DNA of 64,000 nucleotides. Source: Datnioides undecimradiatus (lineage: Eukaryota > Chordata > Actinopteri > Lobotiformes > Datnioididae). Position numbers and translations under genes: made by a program. The notes under the pieces are model-generated. The model was not told where the DNA came from and did not search any database. It saw only the letters and a program-made list of their open reading frames with translations. The stretch lies in contig WARS01000065.1 of assembly GCA_008933995.1 (NCBI GenBank), positions 620,001-684,000 on the forward strand. Direction: 5' to 3'. Shown here piece by piece: positions 1-10,260 of the stretch (positions are counted from its first letter, which is position 1; the number at the start of each line of letters is the position of its first letter).

Positions 1-1007
1 CTATGAGCCTTTTCTCTCATAAAAGGGGCAGTGTATAATTATAACCTGTTACTTTTCCAAGTGTGTTTTCCACAGGAAACTACGTGGACATTACAGTTTC
101 CATCTCATACTGGACTTAAGCAGATTTATGCTGCAAAAAACCCCCAAAATTGTTCCTTTACTTTCATATCTTCCACATGGATCAGCTGGTCAAAGATTTT
201 GTCTCTACTCAAATGAAATCCAGCATCATTCTCTTGCAGTGATATATATGATTCAGTTGTACCAAAAGTCTCAGTTTAGCATTAATTAGCAAAATCACCA
301 GCATCAAAGACGCTGCCGTTGACCTCTGTGTGAAATCAGAGACCATCTTTTTCAAAAATGATTGTAAACTGTGATACGCAGAAACAAAAAGCTTGACTGC
401 CATATGCTAATGTTAGCTGTTGCTAAGGGTAGTGCAGGGCTTAGAGCACACAAAGTTAGCCTGAATGCTAAATATATTACTAAAAGTAGTAAAAATTTAC
501 TATTTTTCCTTCAGAATAATACATTTTTGTGGTCATGCTTGATTATCGCACTTTACCATGTAGTTTTGGAGTGGGATTGTTTCATTTCAGTTTGTCATGT
601 GAAGGATTTACGTGGTAAATGTGACTGTAATCTCACTAAAACTGCTAGATTATCTTGCCGATTACGCTCTGAAAGTATTGTTGCAGGCGTCACTTTCTCT
701 CACACACAAGACCAATACACACCAATCCAGCACAACAGGATATTGCGCACAAATACATTCCACACACAGACACCCAGAGCAGATAAACAGAGCCAAACAG
801 ACTTTACATAAAACCGCATTCTCGGAGAAATTCCAATCTAACCCAGCAAAACGAGGGTGTGTCATGATTGGAGTTTATTTCCAAAACACCCCTCTATTGT
901 TTCATCCGTCCGTTTACCAGGAAGCTCATATATTAAAAAAATCTACTGAGATTTCAAGTTCATTGTGAAACTGATGGAGTGCTTTCTGACAAAGAAGCCG
1001 TGCAGCT
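1..1007. other. Unique non-coding sequence, no gene seen
   Basis: AT-rich unique sequence. Open frames here match no protein family I know. A degenerate AC-rich patch lies near 690-790. A pyrimidine-tract/AG pair near 50-75 is followed by an open frame of about 45 codons, but there is no convincing donor, so I do not call an exon. Confidence 0.6.
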
Positions 1008-1215
1008 GGCGTCAGGGTGGTCCTGCGGTTAAAGAGTCCCACAGCTGAAGGATTGTGGGTTCTTTGTTCGCAAACATCTACCCTGCTTTAGTGTCCTTGA
1101 GCAAGACACTGGAGCCTGGAGTCACTGACGGTTTCTGCAAATCAGGAAAATGCACAGAGTGACCCACTCGGAAAGTATAGAAGTATTTGCATCCGGTGTG
1201 AGGACTGGCTTCTTT
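1008..1215 (+). repeat. Relic of a tRNA-derived teleost SINE
   Basis: The block opens with an A-box-like 'GCGGTTAAAGAGTCC', continues to a decayed B-box-like 'GGGTTCTTTGTTCGC', then carries 'GTGTCCTTGAGCAAGACACTG', a phrase I know from many fish SINE copies. The 3' part (about 1160-1190) resembles the family's usual 'gagtggtcggaa...' segment near the tail. There is no intact tail or clear target duplication, so it is an old copy. The class is fairly sure; no family name is asserted. Confidence 0.7.
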
Positions 1216-4200
1216 CACAGTGTTACATGACTATTGCACATACCTGAGAAGAGAAGCGTTCTAGCTTCTCGTTGGTCTACCCGCTCCATACGCTGCTGCT
1301 GTTGTGCTCGTTAAAAGGAGGAAATTTATGTGAAGGGACACAAAGCCCAAGGTGCCGCCAGTCAGGTAATGATGAAACAATCGCTGCATATTGAGCGCAG
1401 TTAAAGATTTAATGTACAAAAATAAACATTTGTATTACTAACTGTGAATTACCATAAAAGTACAGCAATTGGAAAATATTTTATTAAAAGGAAAGTCCTT
1501 TGAAGGCAACACAATTCTGCCTGTCACACTCTGCATTCTATACTGAGAAAAGCTCATTGTATGTTTTACTTCTAACCATATTCTGTCAGTAAATACACCG
1601 TCAGATACATACTATAGATTAAAACAATATTTCCCTCCGCAGTGTAGTGGATGGATATCACTTACCATTCAAGGGAAACACCGAAATAACAAACAACATG
1701 GCTCAGTGTTTATTTATGAGAAATAATCAAGAATCAACGATGTGTACCACTCTCTAATACTGCAACAACTCCCCGTAGTTCTACAAAGATGACATGAAAT
1801 CCCTCACCAACTTTGACCATTCAGAATCGCTCCCATTAAAATAAATCGTTCCAAACCTACATAAGAGATGGCTGTGGAGGCCTTGGAAAGGACTTTCCAT
1901 CTTAGATTCTTAAATCAGATGAGAAAAAAGCTCAGTAACGTAGGGGCTTTAGGGTGTACAGGCGCCAGACTTGCTGGATTAGTCTTAACAGCTGAAGCAC
2001 GCAGTTTGCTCGATTGGTGATGAAGGGGTTTTTTTGGATGAGCAGTGCTCATCTTCTAGGGCTTGTTTGTGCCACAACTTGATTTGCATACATTTCTAAG
2101 ACTGAGATGAGAAATCTCCACCCATAGTTCAAGCCACTGAAGTGCAAAAAATATGCAGATAGCCCTCGCAGAGCGTTCTTGGTGATTCTGGACGTGAAAC
2201 TCCACCAGCTGGGTTCACTGTTCTGTAGCGGAATCTGATTTCTGACCTTCCCGCAGTCGACAAAGAAACGAAAAAGAGATTTTCTTTACCACAGTCACCT
2301 GCTGCATTTGTTCTTGCTTTAATATCTCATTTAGAGGATCTCAGGAATTTAATAGAAATGTGCTGGAACGTTATATATCGTAAAGCCAAGATCATTAACA
2401 ATGAAAGACTTGTTCTGTTTTGCGAAGAAGTGTGCAACATGCAAGATACAGAACAGTTTTCATCATACCAATTGCTGCATGTCACACCTATTTCAAGTCT
2501 TTAATGCATCATCATTGCCGCGAGGAAGTGTGTGCATAACAAGATGAGAGGTTGCATGAAGGGGCAGGAAGTTTTTCATGTTAAGTTCAAAGTTTAGGAC
2601 TAACCACAGGGAGGCGGATTTCTACCTGCACACATTTCCACGATCAAATTGTGTCATGAGACCTTTCTCTAAATGATGCCGGGCAGAGTTCAAAGCAAAT
2701 CCTGTTCAAAGGAAATCTGATTTAATTTTCACTCAGTCAAGTCTAAATGTGATCATGCCAAAGTCATTCTGCTGAGCACCACACCCTTTGAGATGCTCAA
2801 GAAGGCGAGCTTTTGGATCCCTAAAGACACTTTTCAATCCATCAAGAAGGATTTCACACCACTTGTGCTGTGGCAGCCTCCCATTAGCTTTTGCAGGTAG
2901 TAGCAGTCGGTGAGAGTCAAATTTTATTCAAAACGTCAGTCTTTCTCTCCTCACAGTTCTCTGGCTCATTCCCTGAATTTTGGCAACTTACAGTCCTTGG
3001 ACAGCGACGGGGATCCGCAGCTAGGTGTTTTAAAAAATATTAAAATCAAATAAATTTTACCTTCACCGGCACCCCATTGTGGTTTTGACATTAAATATAT
3101 CAATCACTGTGTGAGAGCAGCACTTTTGAAAAGGTTAATGTGTCATTTTCAAACGACCGCAGACAAACTGTGTGTCCCTGTCGGAATATTACACAGGCCT
3201 TTTCGGGAATAAAAAGAGTCTCCTGAGAGCTTTTGGGACAAATACTGTAGAATCCCAAATGATGCAACCTGCACCTCAGCGTTACAGAGAGATTCTTCTT
3301 CTTTTAAATATTACTTTAATGCAGGGTTGAGCAGAGCATGTGGAGGAGGAGATTGGATGGTCAGAACTGATGTCATGCACCTGGGGTGACTTGTAATTAG
3401 CCACTGATGCAACAGACCTGTGAGGTGCCAGAGGAGCACTGGTGGAGATGTTGAGTTTGTACCACACCAAGAGGGTTGTGTGCAACGTTTAAGGAGTTTC
3501 TCATCCGTGCATTTACCCATTAGACAAAATGTGGACCGCTCACATCAAGAGAAGACCTAGATGTCTAAACAGGAAAAGGAATGACCAGCCAGAGCGGCCT
3601 CTGTGGAGAAAGACATTGCTTTGTACAGCCCTGCAGCTAGAGGTGAGCCGAATCCCTGCTCAGTCTTGCAAATGCATGTCCAGCCTTCAGGTTGTTGGCT
3701 TGAGCTAGATCATGTTTCAGACTATCTGCCGCACATCAGCACAACATGCTACATTACGCAACACATGGGAAAAACGGGTTACAGAGTGCGTGCTGGAAAT
3801 GATAGATTGAAAAGGGCCTTTTCGCAGCAGACATCTTGATTTGTCACAGCAGGAAACGTGTTAGTAATATCATTTAGGATGGCTCTGTTCTTTATGAGTG
3901 TCAGCCATGACAGTGTGACAGTGAGCCAAGCGTGAACAATACCAGGACCCTGAAACCAAAGCAACTAAATGGGACTCAGCCACATTTAAATGTGTTATTT
4001 ACAGCTGTGCTTTTTCATACAGTATGATCAAAGTCAAAATGTCTTCTGTGAAACACGTGTTCGGAGAAGGTACATGTTACAATCCCATGATGCTCCCAGC
4101 CATCTTTGAGTGAATCTAAGACTGTCTCTATGTTCAGCAGAACAAGACAGCCCTCTAACCATCTATTTATTGCTAATCTGAAACTCTACACTAATGAAAT

Positions 4201-4868
4201 TCTGCTCCTTAAAGAAAACACGCAGCACATCAGCCCAATTATAGATAATATCTGAGTTGTACTCCTGTATTTAGGGGATTAAGTCATGGGCAACATAGAA
4301 ATTGCAGGCTTTACAGATGGCTCTCAAGCAGTTGAGGTCAGATAGAAATTGTCATCATATCTGAGGTGGATGACATAGCTGGTTGCTATCTGATATTCCA
4401 CAGAAAGACCAATATCAGCCCCGCAGATCAGTCCAATTCTAAAACACACCCAGCCAGTGGAGGATTTTGTCCATTGGCCAACAGAGGATCCAGCATGCTG
4501 GTCGTCATAAATACAAAGAAGACACGGCCAAGGCTCCTTTCTGGTAAATAGCTGTAACCAACCGTTTGTGTTTACATCTGCTGCAGCCAAAGAGAGTAAA
4601 CAGAGTGAGAAAGAGGTACAACAGCCGCTATTACAAACGCTGCGAGACGAGCCAAAAAACGAGCCAGCCACCCCTTCATCCTCAAACCCCCACCAATACT
4701 CCCCCACCCCCCACCCCCGCTACCCCTATGCTCTAACTCTCTTTCTGCCCACTGCCGAAAGGGAGGAAAGTGAATGAGTCACCCGCCTCCCTCTCCATTC
4801 CTCCCCCTTTCTCCCTCCCCCATCTCTTTATTGAGGCAGCTGCACCCTTTGACCTTTATGCTTGTGGA

Positions 4869-4869
<1 letters not shown>
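1216..4869. other. Unique non-coding sequence, no gene seen
   Basis: About 3.6 kb of moderately AT-rich unique DNA without microsatellites until a C/T-rich stretch near 4680-4830. Reading frames are short and match nothing I know. Nothing else supportable is seen. Confidence 0.55.

Positions 4870-4905
<36 letters not shown>
4870..4905 (+). repeat. (TG)18 microsatellite
   Basis: Uninterrupted TG dinucleotides for 36 bases. It is the first member of a run of TG/CA arrays that extends to 5858. Confidence 0.95.
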
Positions 4906-4906
<1 letters not shown>

Positions 4907-5089
4907 ACCTGTGGTGGTGAGGGCCAGTGGCAAAGGGGTGTAGATGGGTGAAGGCAGGCAGGGAGGAAAGGGGGGGGGTGAATTTGGGAGATGGAGGGAG
5001 GAGGGGAGAGGTCGCTTTTTCTCCCTACTACAAAAGCTGTCAGGGGGAACAATAAGCATGGAGAATGGTGTGTGTCCAGGGAGGCACTG

Positions 5090-5340
5090 AGCCGTGTTAG
5101 TGTGCGAACTGGGCAGAGAGAGGGCAGAAGAAAGAGGGGGAAAGAGAGGAAGGAAAAGAAAGCATAAGACAGATGATGGAGATTGAAACTAGATGACAGG
5201 ACTAAGGAGGGGAGAGGAAGATGATGAGATAGAGGAATCCAGAGACATATAGAAGACGGGGTGAGTGGAGGGGGGTGAGAACAAGAGGGAGAATGATGGG
5301 AGACAGGGGGAGTGAGAGACAGAAGAGTGCAGAAGGGTAT
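5090..5340 (+). repeat. Polypurine (GA-rich) tract
   Basis: About 250 bases made mostly of G and A, with imperfect GGA, GAGA and GAAG units. It explains the Arg/Glu-rich frames on one strand and the Ser/Leu/Pro-rich frames on the other, which are not genes. Such tracts can adopt triplex (H-DNA) structure. Confidence 0.7.
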
Positions 5341-5418
5341 TTGTTTTGTCTAGCAGCACTCTTAAATACTGAACTTCCGTTGCCAAAGGAAACAGGACAC
5401 AAGGCCCAGTATCGGGAC

Positions 5419-5548
5419 GTGTGTGTGTGTGTGTGTGTGGCCAGCATACCAAAGGGGCCCTGCTCCTCACTGTACCAATGACATCAGTATGGTTAGTTCT
5501 TTACATTCACCGAGTCCTCATTAAGTTTATCTGTGTGTGTGTGTGTGT
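5419..5548 (+). repeat. Two short TG arrays
   Basis: TG runs at about 5419-5439 and 5532-5548, separated by unique sequence. They belong to the same microsatellite cluster as 4870-4905. Confidence 0.9.
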
Positions 5549-5739
5549 CGTAGTGTGTGCGTGCCCTGCGCTCAAACTGTGCACGTTGCAGACTACACAC
5601 CGTGCAGCTGGCTGCAGACAAAGGTGTTCATCGCGCTTTGTTTCAAAGATGCGGGTGTGAGGCTGCGAGAGTGTTTGAACAGTTGCAGGGGTGGAAGAGA
5701 GGCGGGGGTGATGGTAGTTGAGTGGAGACTTTGAATGCA

Positions 5740-5858
5740 GTGTGTGTGTGTGTGTGTGTGTGGAAGGGGGGGGTTCAATGATAGGGTGTTTTTGCTTTGA
5801 AAGCAAACTGGGGGGGGTGGCAAGCCCCCACCACCCCCACCACACACACACACACACA
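5740..5858. repeat. Inverted TG/CA pair with G- and C-runs
   Basis: A (TG)11 array followed by an 8-G run faces a C-rich stretch followed by a (CA)9 array, with about 50 bases between. The arms 5740-5773 and 5825-5858 are largely complementary. A smaller G-run/C-run stem lies around the centre of the right arm. The arrangement can fold as a long hairpin or cruciform. Confidence 0.8.
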
Positions 5859-7137
5859 GCAAAAGTATTGATTTTCTAGCTGGTGTGTGAGGTGTGGTAA
5901 GTGGTTGGTAATAGCAGGAGAAGAGTTTTGTGAAGTGGTGCAGGTTAAGAAGTTTGGCTGCTGGGCAGAGTTTTTATCTCTGGGATGGGGGCAGCGTTGA
6001 TGGGATGAGATGGACGGGGGTCAAAAAACACTCCAGTGTCTCTAAATGGGGAAGATAGATTTGAAAAACCACTAAAACCCTTAAAATAAAGGATCTCCAC
6101 AGGAGCAGTTTATTGTACGGACACACAGTCTGTACTTATGTGTCTCTGATGGTGGAAAAACATGGCGTTGTACACGCGGGTCCCGCTAACACACACATAC
6201 GCGCACACACACAGAGTAATGTACATGCCTTTATCGCATATGTGCATACATTCATACATTCAACATATTATGCACCAACACGAACACATCAAGCACACTT
6301 ATACACACACACCTCCACAAAGTACTTATGCATACTTGTGCACTAAACGCAAATGCAAGTACACTCGGATGTGAGGGAATACACACACACACACACAAGT
6401 ACACCGCGTGTAAGAATGCAGACACATAAGCAAGGGAATATTACGCCATTGTGCCATCAAATACATTATGCAAAAACACGAACACATTACACAGACACTT
6501 CAGTACAAAGCACTTACATAATTACACAGACACACCTGGAAATGTTGTAGGTACACACATGGTGGTTTGGTGTTCACATGCTCATACATGCTATATTTGA
6601 AATTACAACGTTACGAAGAATCTTTTCCCTTTACACATGTTTTCTCTGAATGTCATGGTAGGCCAGCTGTTCCCTGACCTACTGAGACCTACTCCATCTT
6701 AATTTAGCTCAGTTTAAGTGCAGTCACAGGTCAAGTCACGTTTCAAGAGATCTAAGAACCACGTTAATACTAAACTGTACAAATATAAAAAATGTTTTTT
6801 CTTTGACAAACGCTAACTTTATTATGAACAAAAAGAAAAACTTTTTTTTTATACGTGAGCCTCAGAAAACTGCAAATGAATTCAACCATTCTTTCCTGAG
6901 ACAGGAGACAACTTGGCTTCTAAGAATCGTAGTCAGCTTAGTAAAAATGATCCTAGAACATTTAAGAATCTTGCTGTACCGAAAGATTTTCATTTTCCCT
7001 GGTTGTGAGGATGGAAGGGAAGGTCTAGAGGGCCCTATGCAATCTAAAAGATTCATCTCCATCCCCGATGGTCTATTTAAATCAGTCTGGGATCTAATTC
7101 TAATTCTAATGGCTTTAAGTCAGACTCTCAATCTTGC

Positions 7138-7141
<4 letters not shown>
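5859..7141. other. Non-coding; degenerate CA-rich stretch
   Basis: From 6113 to 6550 the sequence is a decayed (CA)n/(ACAT)n mixture, which explains the His/Thr-rich frames. The remainder is unique sequence with no gene signal. Confidence 0.6.

Positions 7142-7168
<27 letters not shown>
7142..7168 (+). repeat. (A)27 homopolymer
   Basis: A run of 27 adenines in otherwise unique DNA. It could be the tail of a retroposed copy, but I recognise no SINE or LINE body in the 500 bases before it. Confidence 0.9.
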
Positions 7169-7170
<2 letters not shown>

Positions 7171-7729
7171 TGTTGTCCTTGTTGAACTGAAAACAGCAAA
7201 AATCAGTCAAACAGGGTGGCCAAGCTATTTTCAATCATTACTGACTGATTTCAATTTTACCTGTCATGGAAAACATTGTTGAATCATCTGCATTTGCATA
7301 TTTTGTCTTCACCAAATTTACAGAACCGGTCTATGGATGTCTGTTAATTTTTAATCCAATCTGGTATTTTAAATTGAGACAGAAACAGAAAAGGTCATTT
7401 TTCGCCTGGTTATGATGGTCAGAAAAGGGTTTGGGACAATGCAAGTCACATGGCTTTGTGATGACCAGCTCAGGATATGACAAGAGCAGGCCTTCTGATT
7501 ACTATATGTTAAGCCAGGTGACTGAAATAAGATGTGTGTTTGAGGAATGTAACTGACAATTCATTGTTGGTGGGCGTAGTGTTTTAGGTTGCAGGTGATG
7601 ATATCGTTTCAGTTCATGTGGGCGAATTTGAGGAATAAATTCATGAGTATGAAGGCTTGTCAACAGCCAAAACACCGCAGAGATCTATAAAGTATTTCAG
7701 ATTTATTGTAATGATCACCAGGCAAACAT
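7169..7729. other. Unique sequence with an octamer motif
   Basis: Unique, AT-rich. An exact ATTTGCAT octamer (POU-factor type) lies at 7292-7299. No coding signal. Confidence 0.5.
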
Positions 7730-8300
7730 TAGAAATGCTCATAATGTCCCTGTTCTAAAGTAATCTGCCGGGAATGAGCGCTGTTGAGTTCTTTGATTGG
7801 CTGCCTTTGCAAAATGATGTTGCCGCAAAGGTCGGGCCACTTGAAACTTTCTTGCCAGAGAATGATTCTTTTCTGCAGCCCTCTGCATTGGCATCCCTGC
7901 TGCATGAACCCATTGGCCTCTTTCAAATAATTGAGCGGGCTGCATTTTTCCACACAGGGCTAACGATGGTTTGAACGCAGCCTAATAGTGCTTCTTGGTT
8001 TGCTGCATTGAGAGCCTGTGATTGGCTTTATCGACTTCCGAAATGAGCTTTAATGGAGACATATTTGGAGTCGACAGAAACCTGGCTTAATGTGGCTGCC
8101 ACACAGAAGTGCCCAACCGTGTCATGTGACAAGTTTGCGGCCTATCGGCCTCCCATCCCACACCACAATGATAATTTAGCCACTGTGGAGAGTGCTTTGC
8201 AGAGGCACTGTTTTAGGAGGTGGGAAATGCCAGCTGAGCGTGTATAGAAGGTTTCATTCAACAGACCTGCTGCCAGCGGTAGTTAAATAGGCACGGAGAG
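7730..8300. other. Conserved-looking non-coding block A
   Basis: About 570 bases of balanced composition with no simple repeats and several inverted CCAAT (ATTGG) cores, in a neighbourhood otherwise full of microsatellites. Open frames exist on both strands (for example 7774-7974 and 8053-8247) but are not protein-like and have no splice framework. The resemblance to vertebrate developmental enhancers is an impression from texture; no alignment was possible. Confidence 0.35.
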
Positions 8301-9600
8301 GAATAACATCCTTAAGACCTGTGAAATCCTCGGCTGCTTCTGTCCTTGTTTGCCGACATGCTCGATCTATGTTTTTGTTTTTTCCTCTGACAAAACAGGT
8401 GGTCTCTGTATAGATCCAACAGCCCACCCCCTTCTCTTACACACACACGCACACACACACACACACGCACCCTCCTGCTCCCTTTAGGTTTTCTCCATAA
8501 TGGTCTAAAGGATGCTTTTCCTCCCCGCTGCTTTCACGGCATCCCCGTCTCCCCCTTTCTCTCCTCTCATTCTGCTGTCCCCTCCCTCCCCTCCTCCTCA
8601 CCCCTCACCATTACACACAACAGCTGCCAGTGTCCTTTTGGAGGAAAAATGATGCTTGTCCAAAACAAGTGATTTCTCCCTCTCCTTCTCCAATTCCTCC
8701 TTCACTCAGCCTCCGTCTGTGCCCTCAACTCCCCTCCTCTATCAACCAGCTACCCCCCACACTCCCCACCCACCCCACTCAAACCCAACCAACCCACCAC
8801 CACCTCAACTATCCCTTCCCCCTTGTTCTCTCTTGCTCTCTCTGCATTTGAGGCATGTACCACATTACATTCAGGCAGGCAGGCAGAGGACAGCGGTGAT
8901 GGGAGATTTCCTGTCTGCCAGGCGTGCACATGTGAAGGTCCCAGGTTGCCTTTATCATCTAGCCTGACAGATACACTGATAGCACCGCGGTGCACGGAAG
9001 CTCTCGCTCTCACTCTTCCTCTCTCTTTCTCTCCCTCGCTCTCTCTCACTGACACACATCCATACAGACTGACAGACGTGACTGGGGCGATCACATGACA
9101 TTCACCCGAGAGCTTCTTTAAATTACTCACCTGGTCAAAGTGAGGGTTTTTTTGGTTTTCCCCCTGACAAATTTAGGTCATGAAAGGTCAGATGTGCTCC
9201 TGATTCTGTGTCTAATGGAAGAATCAAACACACGCACACACACACACACACACCACAGAGGCTGTTCACATACAGTTCTGGAGAGGAGAACAATTGTAAA
9301 GCAGAATAGAAATGTTGGTCTTGTCGTACTGAGGAAAACACAAGAGGACACACACATACATCAGCGACGACACCTATGTATAGCAATAAACTTTCAAAGC
9401 CTCTTGCAAGGCTTGAGGTACAATCGAAGGTCTAAAGGATAAGTGTGTGTATGTGTGTGTACTTCTGTTGCATTCACCTAGGTGTTTAAAGGGTTGGTTA
9501 AGGGTCTTGTTTTATTTTGTCCTCTGCGGCGGTGCGATAGAGGGAATTTCATTATGCAAATCTATGTCTCTCTGCTGATGAGCATGCCCTCAGGCTTCTG
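8301..9600. repeat. CA- and CT-rich low-complexity region
   Basis: Contains CA arrays at about 8441-8469 and 9228-9254, a long C/T-rich stretch from 8520 to 8850, and CT-rich patches near 9000-9045. The reading frames here are products of these repeats. A splice-bounded 33-nt candidate on the minus strand at 9131-9163 is listed separately. Confidence 0.75.
9131..9163 (-). other. Candidate 33-nt microexon (weak)
   Basis: On the minus strand a pyrimidine-containing tract ends in 'TTTGTCAG', followed by 33 bases that read as 11 codons (GENQKNPHFDQ), then a full-consensus donor CAG|GTGAGTAA. The length is a multiple of three. The acceptor is only moderate, no neighbouring exons are known, and chance matches of this kind are expected in a window this size. 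Confidence 0.15.
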
Positions 9601-9620
9601 TCTCACACACAATGGCGCTT

Positions 9621-9621
<1 letters not shown>

Positions 9622-9654
<33 letters not shown>
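9622..9654 (+). repeat. (CA)n microsatellite
   Basis: About 33 bases of uninterrupted CA, followed by degenerate CA/CT sequence to about 9760. Confidence 0.95.
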
Positions 9655-9655
<1 letters not shown>

Positions 9656-9839
9656 AACACTCTGTCTCTGTCACACACACTCACGCATATAAATACTCTC
9701 ATCCATGCAGTCTGCGTCTCTTTCACCCACACACACACATTGAGACACATACATGCTCAGACACTCATGAAAGCATGCGTGACTGTGCCACACAGACACA
9801 GTCACGCGTATCATGTTTGAGACTGGAGGCACGACGGGG

Positions 9840-9841
<2 letters not shown>

Positions 9842-9874
<33 letters not shown>

Positions 9875-9880
9875 TGTGTG
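9842..9880 (+). repeat. (TG)n microsatellite
   Basis: About 39 bases of TG with one TTTG interruption. It faces the CA array 190 bases upstream, giving another inverted TG/CA pair. Just downstream, 'GGTTACAAACCATTTC' occurs twice in a row around 9905-9940. Confidence 0.9.
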
Positions 9881-9984
9881 GTGAGGCTAAAAGGGGCTGC
9901 TTAAGGTTACAAACCATTTCAGGGGTTACAAACCATTTCCCCTATTCCCTTGTACGTGGTTGCACTGGATACTCATTCACGCAA

Positions 9985-10260
9985 ACACACACACACACAC
10001 AATTGGAGATATCTCACAGTAGCTGCCCCAGTCCAGTGACACACAAGTATGCCCATGTAAAAAACATAAAAACAAGCCCACAATGGAAATCAGAAAAAAG
10101 CACAGCAAAGTCTGTCCACAGACACACACAAAGTCATACACATACACAAACATGTACCTTAGCATACACACACACGAAAAATAACACACAAATACATGTG
10201 TGCGTGCAAAAGGTCAAATTACACACACGCACGCATCCACACACAAAAGGAGAGCCCTAC
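9985..10260 (+). repeat. Degenerate CA-rich stretch
   Basis: A (CA)8-9 array near 9985 followed by about 250 bases of decayed CA-rich sequence. It accounts for the long His/Thr-rich frame crossing this region. Confidence 0.8.

Noticed and set aside
7142-7168. A27 run as a retrotransposon tail
   Set aside because: No SINE or LINE body or target duplication recognised upstream.
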